Shown here piece by piece: positions 1 to 9,775 of a DNA stretch of 46,350 nt. Location of the stretch: NCBI GenBank assembly GCA_001769125.1, contig MEOG01000019.1:1-46350 (forward strand), written 5' to 3'. This DNA is from Bacteroidetes bacterium GWF2_35_48. Lineage in GTDB: Bacteria > Bacteroidota > Bacteroidia > Bacteroidales > GWF2-35-48. Both the position numbers and the translations under genes were made by a program. Within the stretch, counting starts at the first letter, position 1. Every line of letters begins with the position of its first letter. The notes beneath the pieces were generated by a model. That model was not told the DNA's origin, searched no databases, and saw only the letters and a list, made by a program, of their open reading frames with translations.

Positions 1-105
1 TATTTTGTGCAAGAATTTTTGAAAAAGATTTGAAAAAGTTATTAACATTAACGTATTGATTATTAATTATTTGCGAGTTTTCTTGCAGGCACTAATTAGG
101 TCATA

Positions 106-257
106 AAGTCAGTGTTTCGTTCAGAATGTTCGAGTTCAAGGTGATACATTGAGCTTGCCGAAATGCTTGCGAAATAATAAAAATCAGGAGTTTACTGTTG
201 TAAATGACTGTTTTTTATTATGAGCATAACACAGAAATCGGGCATTATGAACAAACA
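106..257. repeat. Dispersed intergenic repeat, copy A
   Basis: About 150 bp closely matching a second stretch at 18845-18996 (both contain TCAGAATGTTCGAGTTCAAG, then a short stem CATT/AATG around GAGCTTGCCGA). It ends exactly where the clpS stop codon begins, and copy B likewise ends exactly at the purS stop codon. Read on the minus strand, each copy therefore starts directly after a stop codon. The differences are scattered substitutions and small indels, so the copies are not very recent. The remaining part of the left gap (1-105) shows nothing I recognise. Confidence 0.8.
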
Positions 258-533
258 CTAATTAATTGTAACACTCAGACCTCTGTCTGTTAATGCATCT
301 TTCATCATTTTAAGATTGTCGAATGAACCTTTTTTTACATCGCATTTACCTTTATAATGTGTTAAGGTTGCGCATTGTTCTGCCTGAATTTTATCATGTC
401 CGCAAACATCAATAAGGCTTTCTATTACAAATTCAAATGTATTTACTTCGTCGTTGTGTAAAACCAGATAGTATTTCCCTTCTATTTCCGGATTAAAATT
501 CTGATCTTCTCTGATTTTTTCTTTTGTTGCCAT
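258..533 (-). CDS. clpS: ATP-dependent Clp protease adaptor ClpS
   Basis: A 91-residue protein of the ClpS family, the adaptor that binds N-degron substrates and hands them to a ClpA/ClpC-type unfoldase for degradation by ClpP in the cytoplasm. The core begins at residue 21 with YYLVLHNDE. N27-D28 correspond to the Asn-Asp pair that contacts the substrate N-terminal amine in E. coli ClpS, and H59 sits where the third contact residue (His66) lies. The C-terminal half follows the family pattern loosely, and the usual acidic C-terminal signature is replaced by LTDRGLSVTIN. The ATG at 531-533 gives the normal family length. No clear Shine-Dalgarno is visible, which is usual in Bacteroidota. It lies 5 bp after the giant gene on the same strand, so the two are probably co-transcribed. 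The stop is TAG. Confidence 0.85.
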   Translation of the reverse strand: MATKEKIREDQNFNPEIEGKYYLVLHNDEVNTFEFVIESLIDVCGHDKIQAEQCATLTHYKGKCDVKKGSFDNLKMMKDALTDRGLSVTIN

Positions 534-538
534 AGTTT

Positions 539-3500
539 TTATTGATTTCCTTTTACTGTTACTTTTTGACCACCTCTTAATCCAACTACAAAGGGTCTTT
601 CAATTCCGATTTCAATTAATTTATCTTTCATCTTTAATGCATCTTTGTAGGTGTTAAATTCGCCAATTAAATAGCATTTTAATTCATTCTCCATATAATC
701 ACTCAGGCTTCCATATTGAGCTGCCTGCATGTATTTATTCATTAAATCTTCAGGCACGTTCCCTTTATGAGCGCCTATTTGTACTTTATAAACAAGTTTA
801 CCTGTGTTTTTGTTCTGAACTTCGTTTTTAAATGTCCCTGCATTACTTCCGCTCTTAACATTAATTGATTTCGGATCTGCAATTACAGAAGCCCCCTGAT
901 TCATCAGCATAACATTGGCCTGATTCAGTGGAATGGTTTTTCCGTTAAAATATACTACTATATAAGCATCTTTAATCCCCATTCTTACGATATTATCTTT
1001 TGCAGCTACGGCTTCAAGATAATCTGAAAAAATACCGTTTGTGTATTTAATTGCTTCAATGCCGCCAAGCATAATGGTTTCCTCAAAAATAGGACTCAAA
1101 TTGTATAAGTCTTTTGCAGTTCTCGGGTTACGGAAAACACCTATCTGAACAGTATAGAGAAGACCTTTTACCTCTTTTACATTAACTGATTTAACTGCAT
1201 TTGGAATCGTTTTCTTTGCTTCTTTATTTATTGCTTCTTTTTGATTTTTATTTTCTGCAACAATGTTTTCTTTTTCTTCTTTGATTTCTTTTTGTTCTTT
1301 GATATCTTGTTTATTTTTTTCTGTAGTTTTACTATTTCCCTTTATCTCTTTATTTTTATTTACATTTTCTGAAACAAGGGTGTTTTTTGCAGCTTTTGAT
1401 TCATTGATATTTTTTGTAACATTTTCAACTTCATTTTTTGCAATTTCTTTGTATTCATGTTGCTCATCTTTTGATTTGCTCTTTATCGTATTTCTTGCTA
1501 AGTATAGCGGAATTCTTACTCCATCTTTATAGGCTACAATAAATGCATCCTTATATCCGGATTTTCTAACTTCTGCGCGGGCAATTTTAGCAGCATCTTC
1601 TGTTTTAAATAATCCTACTAGATATTTTACAAAAGCACTTCCTTCAAGTTTTTCACAAGCTAAAGGATTCAGCCCTGCAAATGCATCAGCAGGTATTGGG
1701 GTTTTAAAAGCTCCAACCTGAACTTTGTAAACAATACCTGATGGCACAGCTTCATTCATTGGTATTTCCTTATTCTCTTCAGCATGTTTTTTAGGTTGAA
1801 TAGAAAAACCATAATTTATATTTGCCTTATCTGATGTTGCAAGCCTTTTCTCCGGTTTAACGTTTTCTACATTAATAATTTCTTTTTTCTTTTCGTCAAA
1901 CTCAGTGAGGTATTTTTTTTCTTTATCTTCTTTTTTTACATCTGCAATTAATTTATTCTGCTTTTTCGTTTCAGTAGTTTTTGTTTCCTTTTTTGTTTCA
2001 TTAATTTCTGCTACATTATTTTCTTTTGTTTCTTTTTTATCGGGAATTATATTTTGTTCTTCCTTTTTCTCAATGATTATATTTTCTTTTTTCTCATCTT
2101 TTTTTATTTCGGATATTTGTTCCGTGTTGTCTTTCTTTTCGTCCTTCTTTACATCAGCAATAAGCTTTTCTTCTTGCTTTTCTACAGGAATAATTTTCAA
2201 ATAAATCCCGTAAGCTTTTTCTTGTTGAGATAATGCAAGAAGTTCGAGGCTGGCTGCTTTTTCAAGTTCCGGAACAGAGACAAGCGGGTCTTGCTCTTTG
2301 CTTACTTTGTCACGAATTTCTTTTGCTTTATTGAAATTAACAGAGGACTGAGCTTCCAATTTCATTCCTTCAATCAGAGCAGGGGAATCCTCATCAGGGC
2401 GCAGACTGAGGCTATTTTTTAAATATACATTGTATAATTGCTGGTTTTCTTTTTCAATTTGCTGAGCAATACCGTATTTTTTCTTGTACAGTTTTTTTGT
2501 ATGTTCATTTAAACGTTTTTCTGCTTTGATTTTTTCTTTTTCGTCAGTAGCATTTTCAGTGTTTGCTTTATATTCGATTAAAAGGGATTCCATCTGAGCT
2601 ATTTCAGTCATTTCTTTTTGTGTAGATGCTGCTTGCTTGGTCAGATCATCAAGTATTGTTTTTGTTTCTTTCTTTTTAGATAATAAAGTTACAATTTCAT
2701 TTTTAACATTATCTTTATTGTAAGAAGGTTCCTTTGATTCATTGTTTATTTCTTCTTCTACCTTGCGGATTTGCATATATGCATCATTCGTATTTACGGT
2801 CAATAATTCTGACGCAGGAACAAATGTTACAGGTTTGCTTTCCATAAGCACGTCTACAGCCGTTTCATGACTCTTGATTGCTAATTGTTCGTAATCCAGT
2901 GCGCGTTTAAATTGTGAAAGTTTTTCATTTATATCTGAAGCATTCGCGGCATTTGTTTTAGCTTTTTCTGCCAGTTTTCTAAAATTGGCTGCATCGTCTT
3001 TATATTTTTGCGCGATTTGTTTATTGCTGCTTACCTCAGGCAGAGTAATCATTTCCTCTAATCGGGTTGCTAACATTGTATTTTTTATCAGATCAACATT
3101 TGATTTTACTTTGTATGCTTCAATTAATTCTTTCTTTGCTTTTTCAATTTTTGATTTTAGTTCCGTTCGGGTTTTATTTTTATCGGATTCATTTACGGAT
3201 ACAGTCAACTTATCAAAAAGATTGTTTGCTTCAGACATAGATGCAAGCGCATCTGATTCCTTCTTTTTAAAGATTTCTGTATTTTCTTTGCAAAATTTAT
3301 CTTGTTCGGATATAGGCGCTTTCAGAATATCCGATTGCGATTCTGTATTAGTATCTGCTTTCTTTTCTGCAAGCAGGTCATTACTCATGTTATTTGCTGC
3401 TGCATATTTTTGTTCGGCATTCTGACGTTTCGTTTCAGAGCTTTTTTCAAGTTGCGCAATTTCATTCTGTATTTTCGTTTTTTCTTTATCATCCTTAACT

Positions 3501-6500
3501 TCATTAAGATTTTGTTTTTTCTTAATAATAATGTAGGCTAATGAATCGGCTTCAACTTCTTCTTTTTTCCCTTCTGCTATCAGGATTGAATATTTATCGT
3601 CTTTTAATAGTTCTTTTTTTGTTTCATTTACGATTTTATTTTCTGTTGAAACTTCTTTTTTTATTTCTGTATCATTTTTTACTTCTGTAGATTTTTTTTC
3701 TGTTTGTTTGTTCTCTGCTACAATATCTTTATTTTCTGTAGTTGTGTTATTCGGGTTATTTGATGCAAGAAGATCTTTCCCGTATTCATCTGCTTCAGTA
3801 AATTTTCTTACAGCAAATTCGTTTTTAAATTTTGCAATAGATTCGATGTTGGCAATTTTGTCCTGTTCTGCCTGTTTTTCCTGAACATTTTTTATAGCAG
3901 GAAGCTTTTTCTTCATGTTTTCTGCAAGTGTATAGAGAGAGTCTGAAACATGATTTGCTTTTTGGGCTTCTATTGCCAGTTTTGTGAATTTCTCGTCTGT
4001 TTTTAATGCTTCTTGTTCTTTTTCAGATAATGTTCCTTTGTAAACAGGAGTTATATTTTTTTGAGTTTTATCATCCGTCTTTTTTGTATCAGCAATATTT
4101 TTCTTGGCCTCTTTGTTTTCAGTTATTTTATTATCTGTAGTCTTGTTGTCCTTGTTGTCAGCAAGATTCTTTTTTTCTTCTGTTTTTTGCTTGTCTGTTT
4201 TTTCCTTATCAGCATTTTGTTTTTCGTTTATTTTCTTTGTCATTGCTTCTTTGATTTCAGCAATGTCTTTTTCTGTTACATTTCCTTTTTCGGTAAGATC
4301 AGTAGTTCCGTCTTTTGTTTTTTTAACTTCGTTATCTTTTGTAATTTTTTCATCTTCTTTTTTATTATTAGCTTCTGCTAACAGAGCAGGATTTGATTCG
4401 AGGGTTGCTTTTCCGTATTCATTGGCTTCATTTATTTTTTTAACAGCATACTCTTTTTTGAATTTCGCGATGGATTCGATGTTTGTTATCTGGTCTTGCT
4501 CCGCTTGTTTTTCCTGTGCATTTTTTATTTTATCAAGATTTTTCTTTTTCGTTTTGGCTAATGCAAAGAGAGAATCAGATATGTGATTATTTTTATTGCT
4601 TTCTGTTATTAATTTTGTGAATTTAGTATCTTTTGCAAGTGCTTTTTTTTCTGTTTCAGTTAAGTTAACAGAAGCCGTTGATTTTTCAGTAACCGTATTG
4701 TCTGCAGTTTTGTTATCAGTTTGGAATTTATTTTTATCTTTAATATCAGGATTGTTATTTTCAGAATTATCAGATTCTTTCTTTATTGTATCATCTTTTT
4801 TAATTTCTGATGTTTTGTTATCGGCAAGCTTGCTGTCTTCTTTTGCTTTTGTTTCTGCAAGGTATTGAGTGCCCACATCGTTTGCCTGTTTGAATTTCGC
4901 TTCTGCTTCCTCCTGATTTTTCTTAACCGATTTTTCGAGGACAGCAATCAGTTCTTCGGCTTTTTGTTTGTCTTTCTTTTTCTCAATTGTTTTTAAATCT
5001 TTTTTTAATTCTTCTGCAACATTCGATAAAGAGTCGGCGCGTGTTTCTGCTTTTTTCGCTTCAGAGATCAGTGAAGTATAGCTTGTATTTTGTTCAAGAA
5101 TTACTTTGTCTTTTTCAATCTGTTCGTTCTGTTTTTTCAGTTCGGAATCATCTTTCTTATTTTCTGTTGTTTTATTTTCGGCGATATTGTTTTCTTTCTT
5201 TATTGTATCATCTTTTTTGATTTCTGATGTTTTGTTATCTGATAAATTGTCGTCTTTTTTAATTTCATTCGTTTTATTATCGGCAAGTTTGTTGTCTTCT
5301 TTTGCTTTTGTTTCTGCAAGGTATTGAGTGCCCACATCGTTTGCCTGTTTGAATTTCGCTTCTGCTTCCTCCTGATTTTTCTTAACAGATTTTTCGAGAA
5401 CAGCAATCAGTTCTTCGGCTTTTTGTTTGTCTTTCTTTTTCTCAATTGTTTTTAAATCTTTTTTTAATTCTTCTGCAACATTCGATAAAGAGTCGGCGCG
5501 TGTTTCTGCTTTTTTCGCTTCAGAGATCAGTGAAGTATAGCTTGTATTTTGTTCAAGAATTACTTTGTCTTTTTCAATCTGTTCGTTCTGTTTTTTCAGT
5601 TCGGGATTGTCTTGTTTACTATCTGTTGTTTTATTCTCTGCTATATTGTTTTCTTTTTTTATTGTATCATCTTTTATTTTTTCTGTATTATTTTCAGACA
5701 AATTCTCTTTTTGTTCTTTTTGAACGGATGCAAAATACTCCTGTTCGGTCTCTTTAAGTCTGGCTGTTTTCTTTAACGCATCCTGTTTTTTAAAAACTGC
5801 AATGTTTTCGAGATTATTTATTTTTTCTTCTTCTGCTTGTTTTTTCTTTGGGTCTTTTATTTTTGCCAAAGCTTTTTTCTTATTATCGGCAAGTAGAAAA
5901 AGAGAGTCTGCTATTTCGTGTGATCTGAAAATATCTTTTTTAAGTTCTTTGTATTCTTTATTTGATTTTTCCAGCGTGTTTTGTTCTTTCGATACCAGTG
6001 TACTGACAAAAGTAACGGCTTTCATTTCATTTACCAATGCAGGGTCAGACACTTCTTTCTTTACATTTTTATCAGTTTCTGTTGTTTTTGTTTCTTTGAT
6101 ATCTTTAGCTTCAGTATCATCTTTTTTATTTGCGTCATTTATGTTTTCTGTTGTATTTAAATTTGTTTGTTCCGTTTTATTTTCTGCAAAAATATCAACA
6201 GATTTTCCATTAGAAATCAAGAAAGATTTTTCATGCTGATTTACATCTACAAATCTTTTTTCAGCCAGTTCACGTTTGAAATTGGCAATATTTTCCATGT
6301 TTGATATTTTTTCCTGTTCAGCCTGTTTATCTGCAGGATTTTTAATTTTATCAAGATTTGTTTTTTTCGTGCTGATTTCTTTTGTCAGAGAGTCTGCCAT
6401 TGATAGAGCTTTATTAGCTTCATTCAGCACTTTATTATATGCAGGGTTGTCGTTGCGGAGTTGCTTCTGTTCTTTTTCTGCTAAAACACTTTTCATCACG

Positions 6501-9082
6501 ATACCCGATGAAACAGAAATGTTCTGATTTGTTTCATCTTTTTTCAGGTCTTTATTTTCTTTTACATCCGTTTCCTGAATATTGTTGGTTTTGTTATCTG
6601 TAGTTTTATCATCCTGCTTGTTTTTGTTTGCCTCAATTTCGTTTAATGCAATATAAGTATTCCCTATTTCATTGGCTTGGGCGTATTTTTTTTCTGCATC
6701 CTGCTTTTTAAAATCAGCAATAGTTTTCAGATTTTCAATTTTGTTCAGTTCTTCCTGTTTTTTATCAGGGTCTTTAATTTTTTCTGCATTTTTACTTGAG
6801 GATTCTATTACCAGCGTTAAAGAGTCGGCAAGTTTTTCAGATTTTTCAGCTTCTTCTATAAGTGTTTTATAATTCACATTTGAAACCAACAGGTCTTTGT
6901 TTTTTTCAATTTTTATATTTTTATCATCAACTGGTTCTTTGGTATCTTTCGTTGTTTTGTTTTCTGCAATTATATTATTTGAGGTATCTGTTATTCCTAT
7001 TTCTTTTGATTTGATCTCAATAGCCTTTGTCAGTTTATTATTGTCAATAGCGGCAACTAATTTTTCAGGTTCTGTGTATTCTGTTTTTCCGGAATTCATT
7101 TCCTGAATAAGCCCCTCGTATAGAGCGATGTCATTATTATTTGTAGATGTTTTATTGTCTATTTGTTCTAATTCAAATAATAATTGTTGCTCTTGTTTTT
7201 TCTTTGACGAAAGCAGAATTTCCTGATCTTTTATTTCTTCTTCGAGTTTTATTTTTGTTGCAGTATTAATCTCGTTTTTAATTTTTGATTTTGCAGTTTC
7301 AATTTTTTTCTCAACATCAATTACCACATTTTTTATGGCATCCACTTCTGCTGTTTTGGAATCTCTTTGCTTTCCCAAATCTGTAGAAAGAACTTTTGCA
7401 TTTAACATTTCTTTTTCAACAGTAGTATAATTTTTTTGTTTCCTGCTTATTTTTTTTCTGTGTGCGTTTAAATCACTAACAAGATCTTTTACTTCTCTTT
7501 TTTTATTAAAGCTTAATTCTTTTAAAAAATCGTCGGCATCTTTTGCATCTTTTTTCTTATCTTCAGAAATATTTTTCAGGTTTAAAGCAAGCTTAAAAGA
7601 GATAACTGCTTCTCTGGTGGCTTTATCTGCTTCTTTTTTTATTTTTTCGGCTGTTGATTTATCTTTGGTTTTAACTTTTTCGTATTCTTTCAGTTTTTCA
7701 TCAGCTTCTTGATTTTTATTGTCGGCAACATGCATTACAATAGCAGCCATTTTCTGCATTTCCTTTGATTCATTATTCAAAGCTTTTGCATCATTATCTG
7801 CTTCCTGATAAACTTCATCCTGTGTTAATTTTTCGGAATAAGTTAATTCATTGAATGTATATTTTCCCTCCTTGAAATTATTATTTGTTGTACCCTGATT
7901 TTTATCCTCTGTAATTTTAATATTTTCATCTCTGTCTTTCATAGAGAGCATAGGAGAAACAACTTCGAGTTTTGATTTTCTGATAATTTCCTCAAAGTTT
8001 TCAATTTCTTTTTTCCTTGGTTTTTTTTCAATTTTTATTCTGTAAACAGAAACATTTGCATAGCCAGACTCTCTGTTGGAAGCGAAATAAGCAATGTCTT
8101 CTTTAGAATCAGAAATATACAAAATATCATCGTAGGGCGAGTTTGTCGGAAAATCAAGATTTACAGGTGCAGACCAGATGTTGGTTTCCCAATCGTAAGA
8201 GCTTTTGAAAATATCATAACCTCCCATGCTGTTGTGTCCTTTGGAAGCAAAATACAAAGTTGATCCATCGGGGTGAATATAGGGAAAGTCTTCATCGTAA
8301 GTAGTGTTAATTACTGCGCCAAGGTTTTCAGCCGGCATCCATTCTCCGGTAGCATTATCTTTGACTTTTCTGTAAATGTCTTTTCCATTTTTGTCATTAT
8401 CTCCATAACTTGAATAGTAAACAACATTCAACTCTGTTGATAAAAACATTAGGCTTTTATTTTCGCTATTTTTTTCTTTTTTCTTATCGGATTTTGTTTT
8501 GAATTCTTCAGGTTTTACAAGTATTTTTCCACCAAAATCATCAATATTATAGGAGTAATAAAAATCTTTACTTTTAACTAATTTGTTTTCTTCCACATTA
8601 AGAATACTAACATATCTTATAAGTTCTTTTCCGCTTTGGCACATTTTTATCTGCCTGTCCACAGGAAATTTTTTCAAATCATCTTTTTTTGCTTTTTCTT
8701 TAAATTGTTTGTAGTGAGATAATGCCTCATCAAATTTATATTTCATGTGCCATACTCGCCCTGTATAATATATCGCTCCAGGTATTAACGTATTTTTTAA
8801 AGTGAAATTGAAGTATTGAAGTGCTTTGTCTAAGTCTTTGTTTTCTTCTACGAGGCAAACACCATAAGCGTAATTAAATTCGGGGTCTTTCGGGTATATA
8901 CTTAAAAGGCGTGAAAACAGAGGCAGTGCTTCTGCATAATTATCGTCATTAAAAAACTGGTATGCTTTATTCTTTACATCCTGTTCTCCTTCTGACAACT
9001 TTTGCTGCGCGTAAGAATGAGTATTCAGAAATATAATGAATAAGGCGAAAATCAGCCTTAAATAAATATTCCAACACGTCAT
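539..9082 (-). CDS. Giant TPR-PD40-coiled-coil-SPOR envelope protein (2847 aa)
   Basis: A signal peptide (residues 1-25, ending HSYAQQ) is followed by TPR-like helices (about 35-150) and a PD40/WD40-like propeller segment (about 260-350, with PYIHPDGSTLYFASKG and AYFASNRESG). Residues about 380-2440 are Lys/Glu/Asn/Thr-rich coiled coil, including at least eight copies of an 80-residue helical unit marked by an ADSL or SDSL motif (about 740-1910) joined by KTTENK-type linkers. The C-terminus carries three SPOR-like domains, starting near 2449 (VYKVQVGAF), 2637 (LYTVQIGVF) and 2762 (VYKVQIGAH). In this phylum TPR-PD40 proteins commonly end in an OmpA peptidoglycan-binding domain, as PorE does in T9SS. 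Here SPOR domains, which also bind peptidoglycan, take that place. I infer a periplasmic protein spanning or linking outer membrane and cell wall. The exact role is unknown. clpS follows 5 bp downstream. Confidence 0.8.
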   Translation of the reverse strand: MTCWNIYLRLIFALFIIFLNTHSYAQQKLSEGEQDVKNKAYQFFNDDNYAEALPLFSRLLSIYPKDPEFNYAYGVCLVEENKDLDKALQYFNFTLKNTLIPGAIYYTGRVWHMKYKFDEALSHYKQFKEKAKKDDLKKFPVDRQIKMCQSGKELIRYVSILNVEENKLVKSKDFYYSYNIDDFGGKILVKPEEFKTKSDKKKEKNSENKSLMFLSTELNVVYYSSYGDNDKNGKDIYRKVKDNATGEWMPAENLGAVINTTYDEDFPYIHPDGSTLYFASKGHNSMGGYDIFKSSYDWETNIWSAPVNLDFPTNSPYDDILYISDSKEDIAYFASNRESGYANVSVYRIKIEKKPRKKEIENFEEIIRKSKLEVVSPMLSMKDRDENIKITEDKNQGTTNNNFKEGKYTFNELTYSEKLTQDEVYQEADNDAKALNNESKEMQKMAAIVMHVADNKNQEADEKLKEYEKVKTKDKSTAEKIKKEADKATREAVISFKLALNLKNISEDKKKDAKDADDFLKELSFNKKREVKDLVSDLNAHRKKISRKQKNYTTVEKEMLNAKVLSTDLGKQRDSKTAEVDAIKNVVIDVEKKIETAKSKIKNEINTATKIKLEEEIKDQEILLSSKKKQEQQLLFELEQIDNKTSTNNNDIALYEGLIQEMNSGKTEYTEPEKLVAAIDNNKLTKAIEIKSKEIGITDTSNNIIAENKTTKDTKEPVDDKNIKIEKNKDLLVSNVNYKTLIEEAEKSEKLADSLTLVIESSSKNAEKIKDPDKKQEELNKIENLKTIADFKKQDAEKKYAQANEIGNTYIALNEIEANKNKQDDKTTDNKTNNIQETDVKENKDLKKDETNQNISVSSGIVMKSVLAEKEQKQLRNDNPAYNKVLNEANKALSMADSLTKEISTKKTNLDKIKNPADKQAEQEKISNMENIANFKRELAEKRFVDVNQHEKSFLISNGKSVDIFAENKTEQTNLNTTENINDANKKDDTEAKDIKETKTTETDKNVKKEVSDPALVNEMKAVTFVSTLVSKEQNTLEKSNKEYKELKKDIFRSHEIADSLFLLADNKKKALAKIKDPKKKQAEEEKINNLENIAVFKKQDALKKTARLKETEQEYFASVQKEQKENLSENNTEKIKDDTIKKENNIAENKTTDSKQDNPELKKQNEQIEKDKVILEQNTSYTSLISEAKKAETRADSLSNVAEELKKDLKTIEKKKDKQKAEELIAVLEKSVKKNQEEAEAKFKQANDVGTQYLAETKAKEDNKLADNKTNEIKKDDNLSDNKTSEIKKDDTIKKENNIAENKTTENKKDDSELKKQNEQIEKDKVILEQNTSYTSLISEAKKAETRADSLSNVAEELKKDLKTIEKKKDKQKAEELIAVLEKSVKKNQEEAEAKFKQANDVGTQYLAETKAKEDSKLADNKTSEIKKDDTIKKESDNSENNNPDIKDKNKFQTDNKTADNTVTEKSTASVNLTETEKKALAKDTKFTKLITESNKNNHISDSLFALAKTKKKNLDKIKNAQEKQAEQDQITNIESIAKFKKEYAVKKINEANEYGKATLESNPALLAEANNKKEDEKITKDNEVKKTKDGTTDLTEKGNVTEKDIAEIKEAMTKKINEKQNADKEKTDKQKTEEKKNLADNKDNKTTDNKITENKEAKKNIADTKKTDDKTQKNITPVYKGTLSEKEQEALKTDEKFTKLAIEAQKANHVSDSLYTLAENMKKKLPAIKNVQEKQAEQDKIANIESIAKFKNEFAVRKFTEADEYGKDLLASNNPNNTTTENKDIVAENKQTEKKSTEVKNDTEIKKEVSTENKIVNETKKELLKDDKYSILIAEGKKEEVEADSLAYIIIKKKQNLNEVKDDKEKTKIQNEIAQLEKSSETKRQNAEQKYAAANNMSNDLLAEKKADTNTESQSDILKAPISEQDKFCKENTEIFKKKESDALASMSEANNLFDKLTVSVNESDKNKTRTELKSKIEKAKKELIEAYKVKSNVDLIKNTMLATRLEEMITLPEVSSNKQIAQKYKDDAANFRKLAEKAKTNAANASDINEKLSQFKRALDYEQLAIKSHETAVDVLMESKPVTFVPASELLTVNTNDAYMQIRKVEEEINNESKEPSYNKDNVKNEIVTLLSKKKETKTILDDLTKQAASTQKEMTEIAQMESLLIEYKANTENATDEKEKIKAEKRLNEHTKKLYKKKYGIAQQIEKENQQLYNVYLKNSLSLRPDEDSPALIEGMKLEAQSSVNFNKAKEIRDKVSKEQDPLVSVPELEKAASLELLALSQQEKAYGIYLKIIPVEKQEEKLIADVKKDEKKDNTEQISEIKKDEKKENIIIEKKEEQNIIPDKKETKENNVAEINETKKETKTTETKKQNKLIADVKKEDKEKKYLTEFDEKKKEIINVENVKPEKRLATSDKANINYGFSIQPKKHAEENKEIPMNEAVPSGIVYKVQVGAFKTPIPADAFAGLNPLACEKLEGSAFVKYLVGLFKTEDAAKIARAEVRKSGYKDAFIVAYKDGVRIPLYLARNTIKSKSKDEQHEYKEIAKNEVENVTKNINESKAAKNTLVSENVNKNKEIKGNSKTTEKNKQDIKEQKEIKEEKENIVAENKNQKEAINKEAKKTIPNAVKSVNVKEVKGLLYTVQIGVFRNPRTAKDLYNLSPIFEETIMLGGIEAIKYTNGIFSDYLEAVAAKDNIVRMGIKDAYIVVYFNGKTIPLNQANVMLMNQGASVIADPKSINVKSGSNAGTFKNEVQNKNTGKLVYKVQIGAHKGNVPEDLMNKYMQAAQYGSLSDYMENELKCYLIGEFNTYKDALKMKDKLIEIGIERPFVVGLRGGQKVTVKGNQ
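4810..5604 (-). repeat. Recent 459-bp in-frame tandem duplication inside the giant gene
   Basis: The stretch around 4810-5145 recurs around 5269-5604 with only a few substitutions, for example TATTGAGTGCCCACATCG at 4863 and again at 5322. The offset is 459 bp, exactly 153 codons, so the reading frame is kept. The other helical units of the protein are far more diverged, so this duplication is the youngest. Confidence 0.85.
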
Positions 9083-9117
9083 AAATTTCAGAGTAAATCT
9101 TTTTTCTATAAACTTAC

Positions 9118-9125
9118 AAATTTAA
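9118..9125 (-). promoter_or_regulatory. Possible -7 box of the giant gene
   Basis: Read on the minus strand this is TAAATTTG, a perfect match to the Bacteroidota -7 consensus TAnnTTTG, about 35 bp before the start codon. No good -33 TTTG/TTG lies at the usual spacing, so the call is tentative in this AT-rich stretch. Confidence 0.35.
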
Positions 9126-9249
9126 AAAAAAAATCTCAAAATATTGTTTTATACATTAAAATAAACGTATGTCGTTGTTTCATATTGCTTTTTATCTGTT
9201 TTTTCTATTATTACAATTCAAAATTTTTCTTTTTCTGATGTCATACCTA

Positions 9250-9775
9250 AAATATAATAGATGTTCAATAGTGCAACGATAGATGTTCGATAGTGCAACG
9301 ATAGATGTTCGATAGATGTTCGATAGATGTTCGGTAGATGTTCGGTAGATGTTCGATAGATGTTCGATAGATGTTCGGTAGATGTTCGGTAGATGTTCGG
9401 TAGATGTTCGGTAGATGTTCGATAGATGTTCGGTAGATGTTCGATAGATGTTCGATAGATGTTCGATAGATGTTCGATAGGTGTTCGATAGGTGTTCGAT
9501 AGGTGTTCGATAGGTGTTCGATAGTGCAACGATAGATGTTCGATAGGTGTTCGGTAGATGTTCGATAGATGTTCGATAGATGTTCGATAGATGTTCGATA
9601 GATGTTCGATAGGTGTTCGATAGGTGTTCGATAGGTGTTCGATAGGTGTTCGATAGGTGTTCGATAGGTGTTCGATAGGTGTTCGATAGGTGTTCGATAG
9701 GTGTTCGATAGGTGTTCGATAGGTGTTCGATAGGTGTTCGATAGTGCAACGATAGATGTTCGGTAGATGTTCGAT
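9250..9775. repeat. 11-bp tandem repeat array (GATAGRTGTTC)
   Basis: This fills most of the 870-bp gap between the divergent giant gene and bcp. The unit is GATAGATGTTC, with GATAGGTGTTC and GGTAGATGTTC variants in runs, repeated several dozen times. It is interrupted four times by a GATAGTGCAAC variant. Because 11 is not a multiple of 3, the minus strand is open in all frames and each frame reads the same 11-residue peptide (EHLSNTYRTPI). This produces long spurious reading frames. I see no start signal or conserved domain that would make it a gene. Confidence 0.9.

Noticed and set aside
1263-7106. Many plus-strand open frames rich in Phe and Ser opposite the giant gene
   Set aside because: They are antisense shadows of the Lys/Glu-rich coding strand, without signals or homology.
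9192-9749. Long open frames (about 100-185 codons) on the minus strand across the 11-bp array
   Set aside because: They arise because the 11-bp unit has no minus-strand stop in any frame. Overlapping frames give the same peptide, and there is no start signal or domain.
9250-9775. CRISPR array
   Set aside because: Units are directly tandem with no spacers, and no cas gene is in the window. The same applies to the arrays at 14501, 26322 and 35105.
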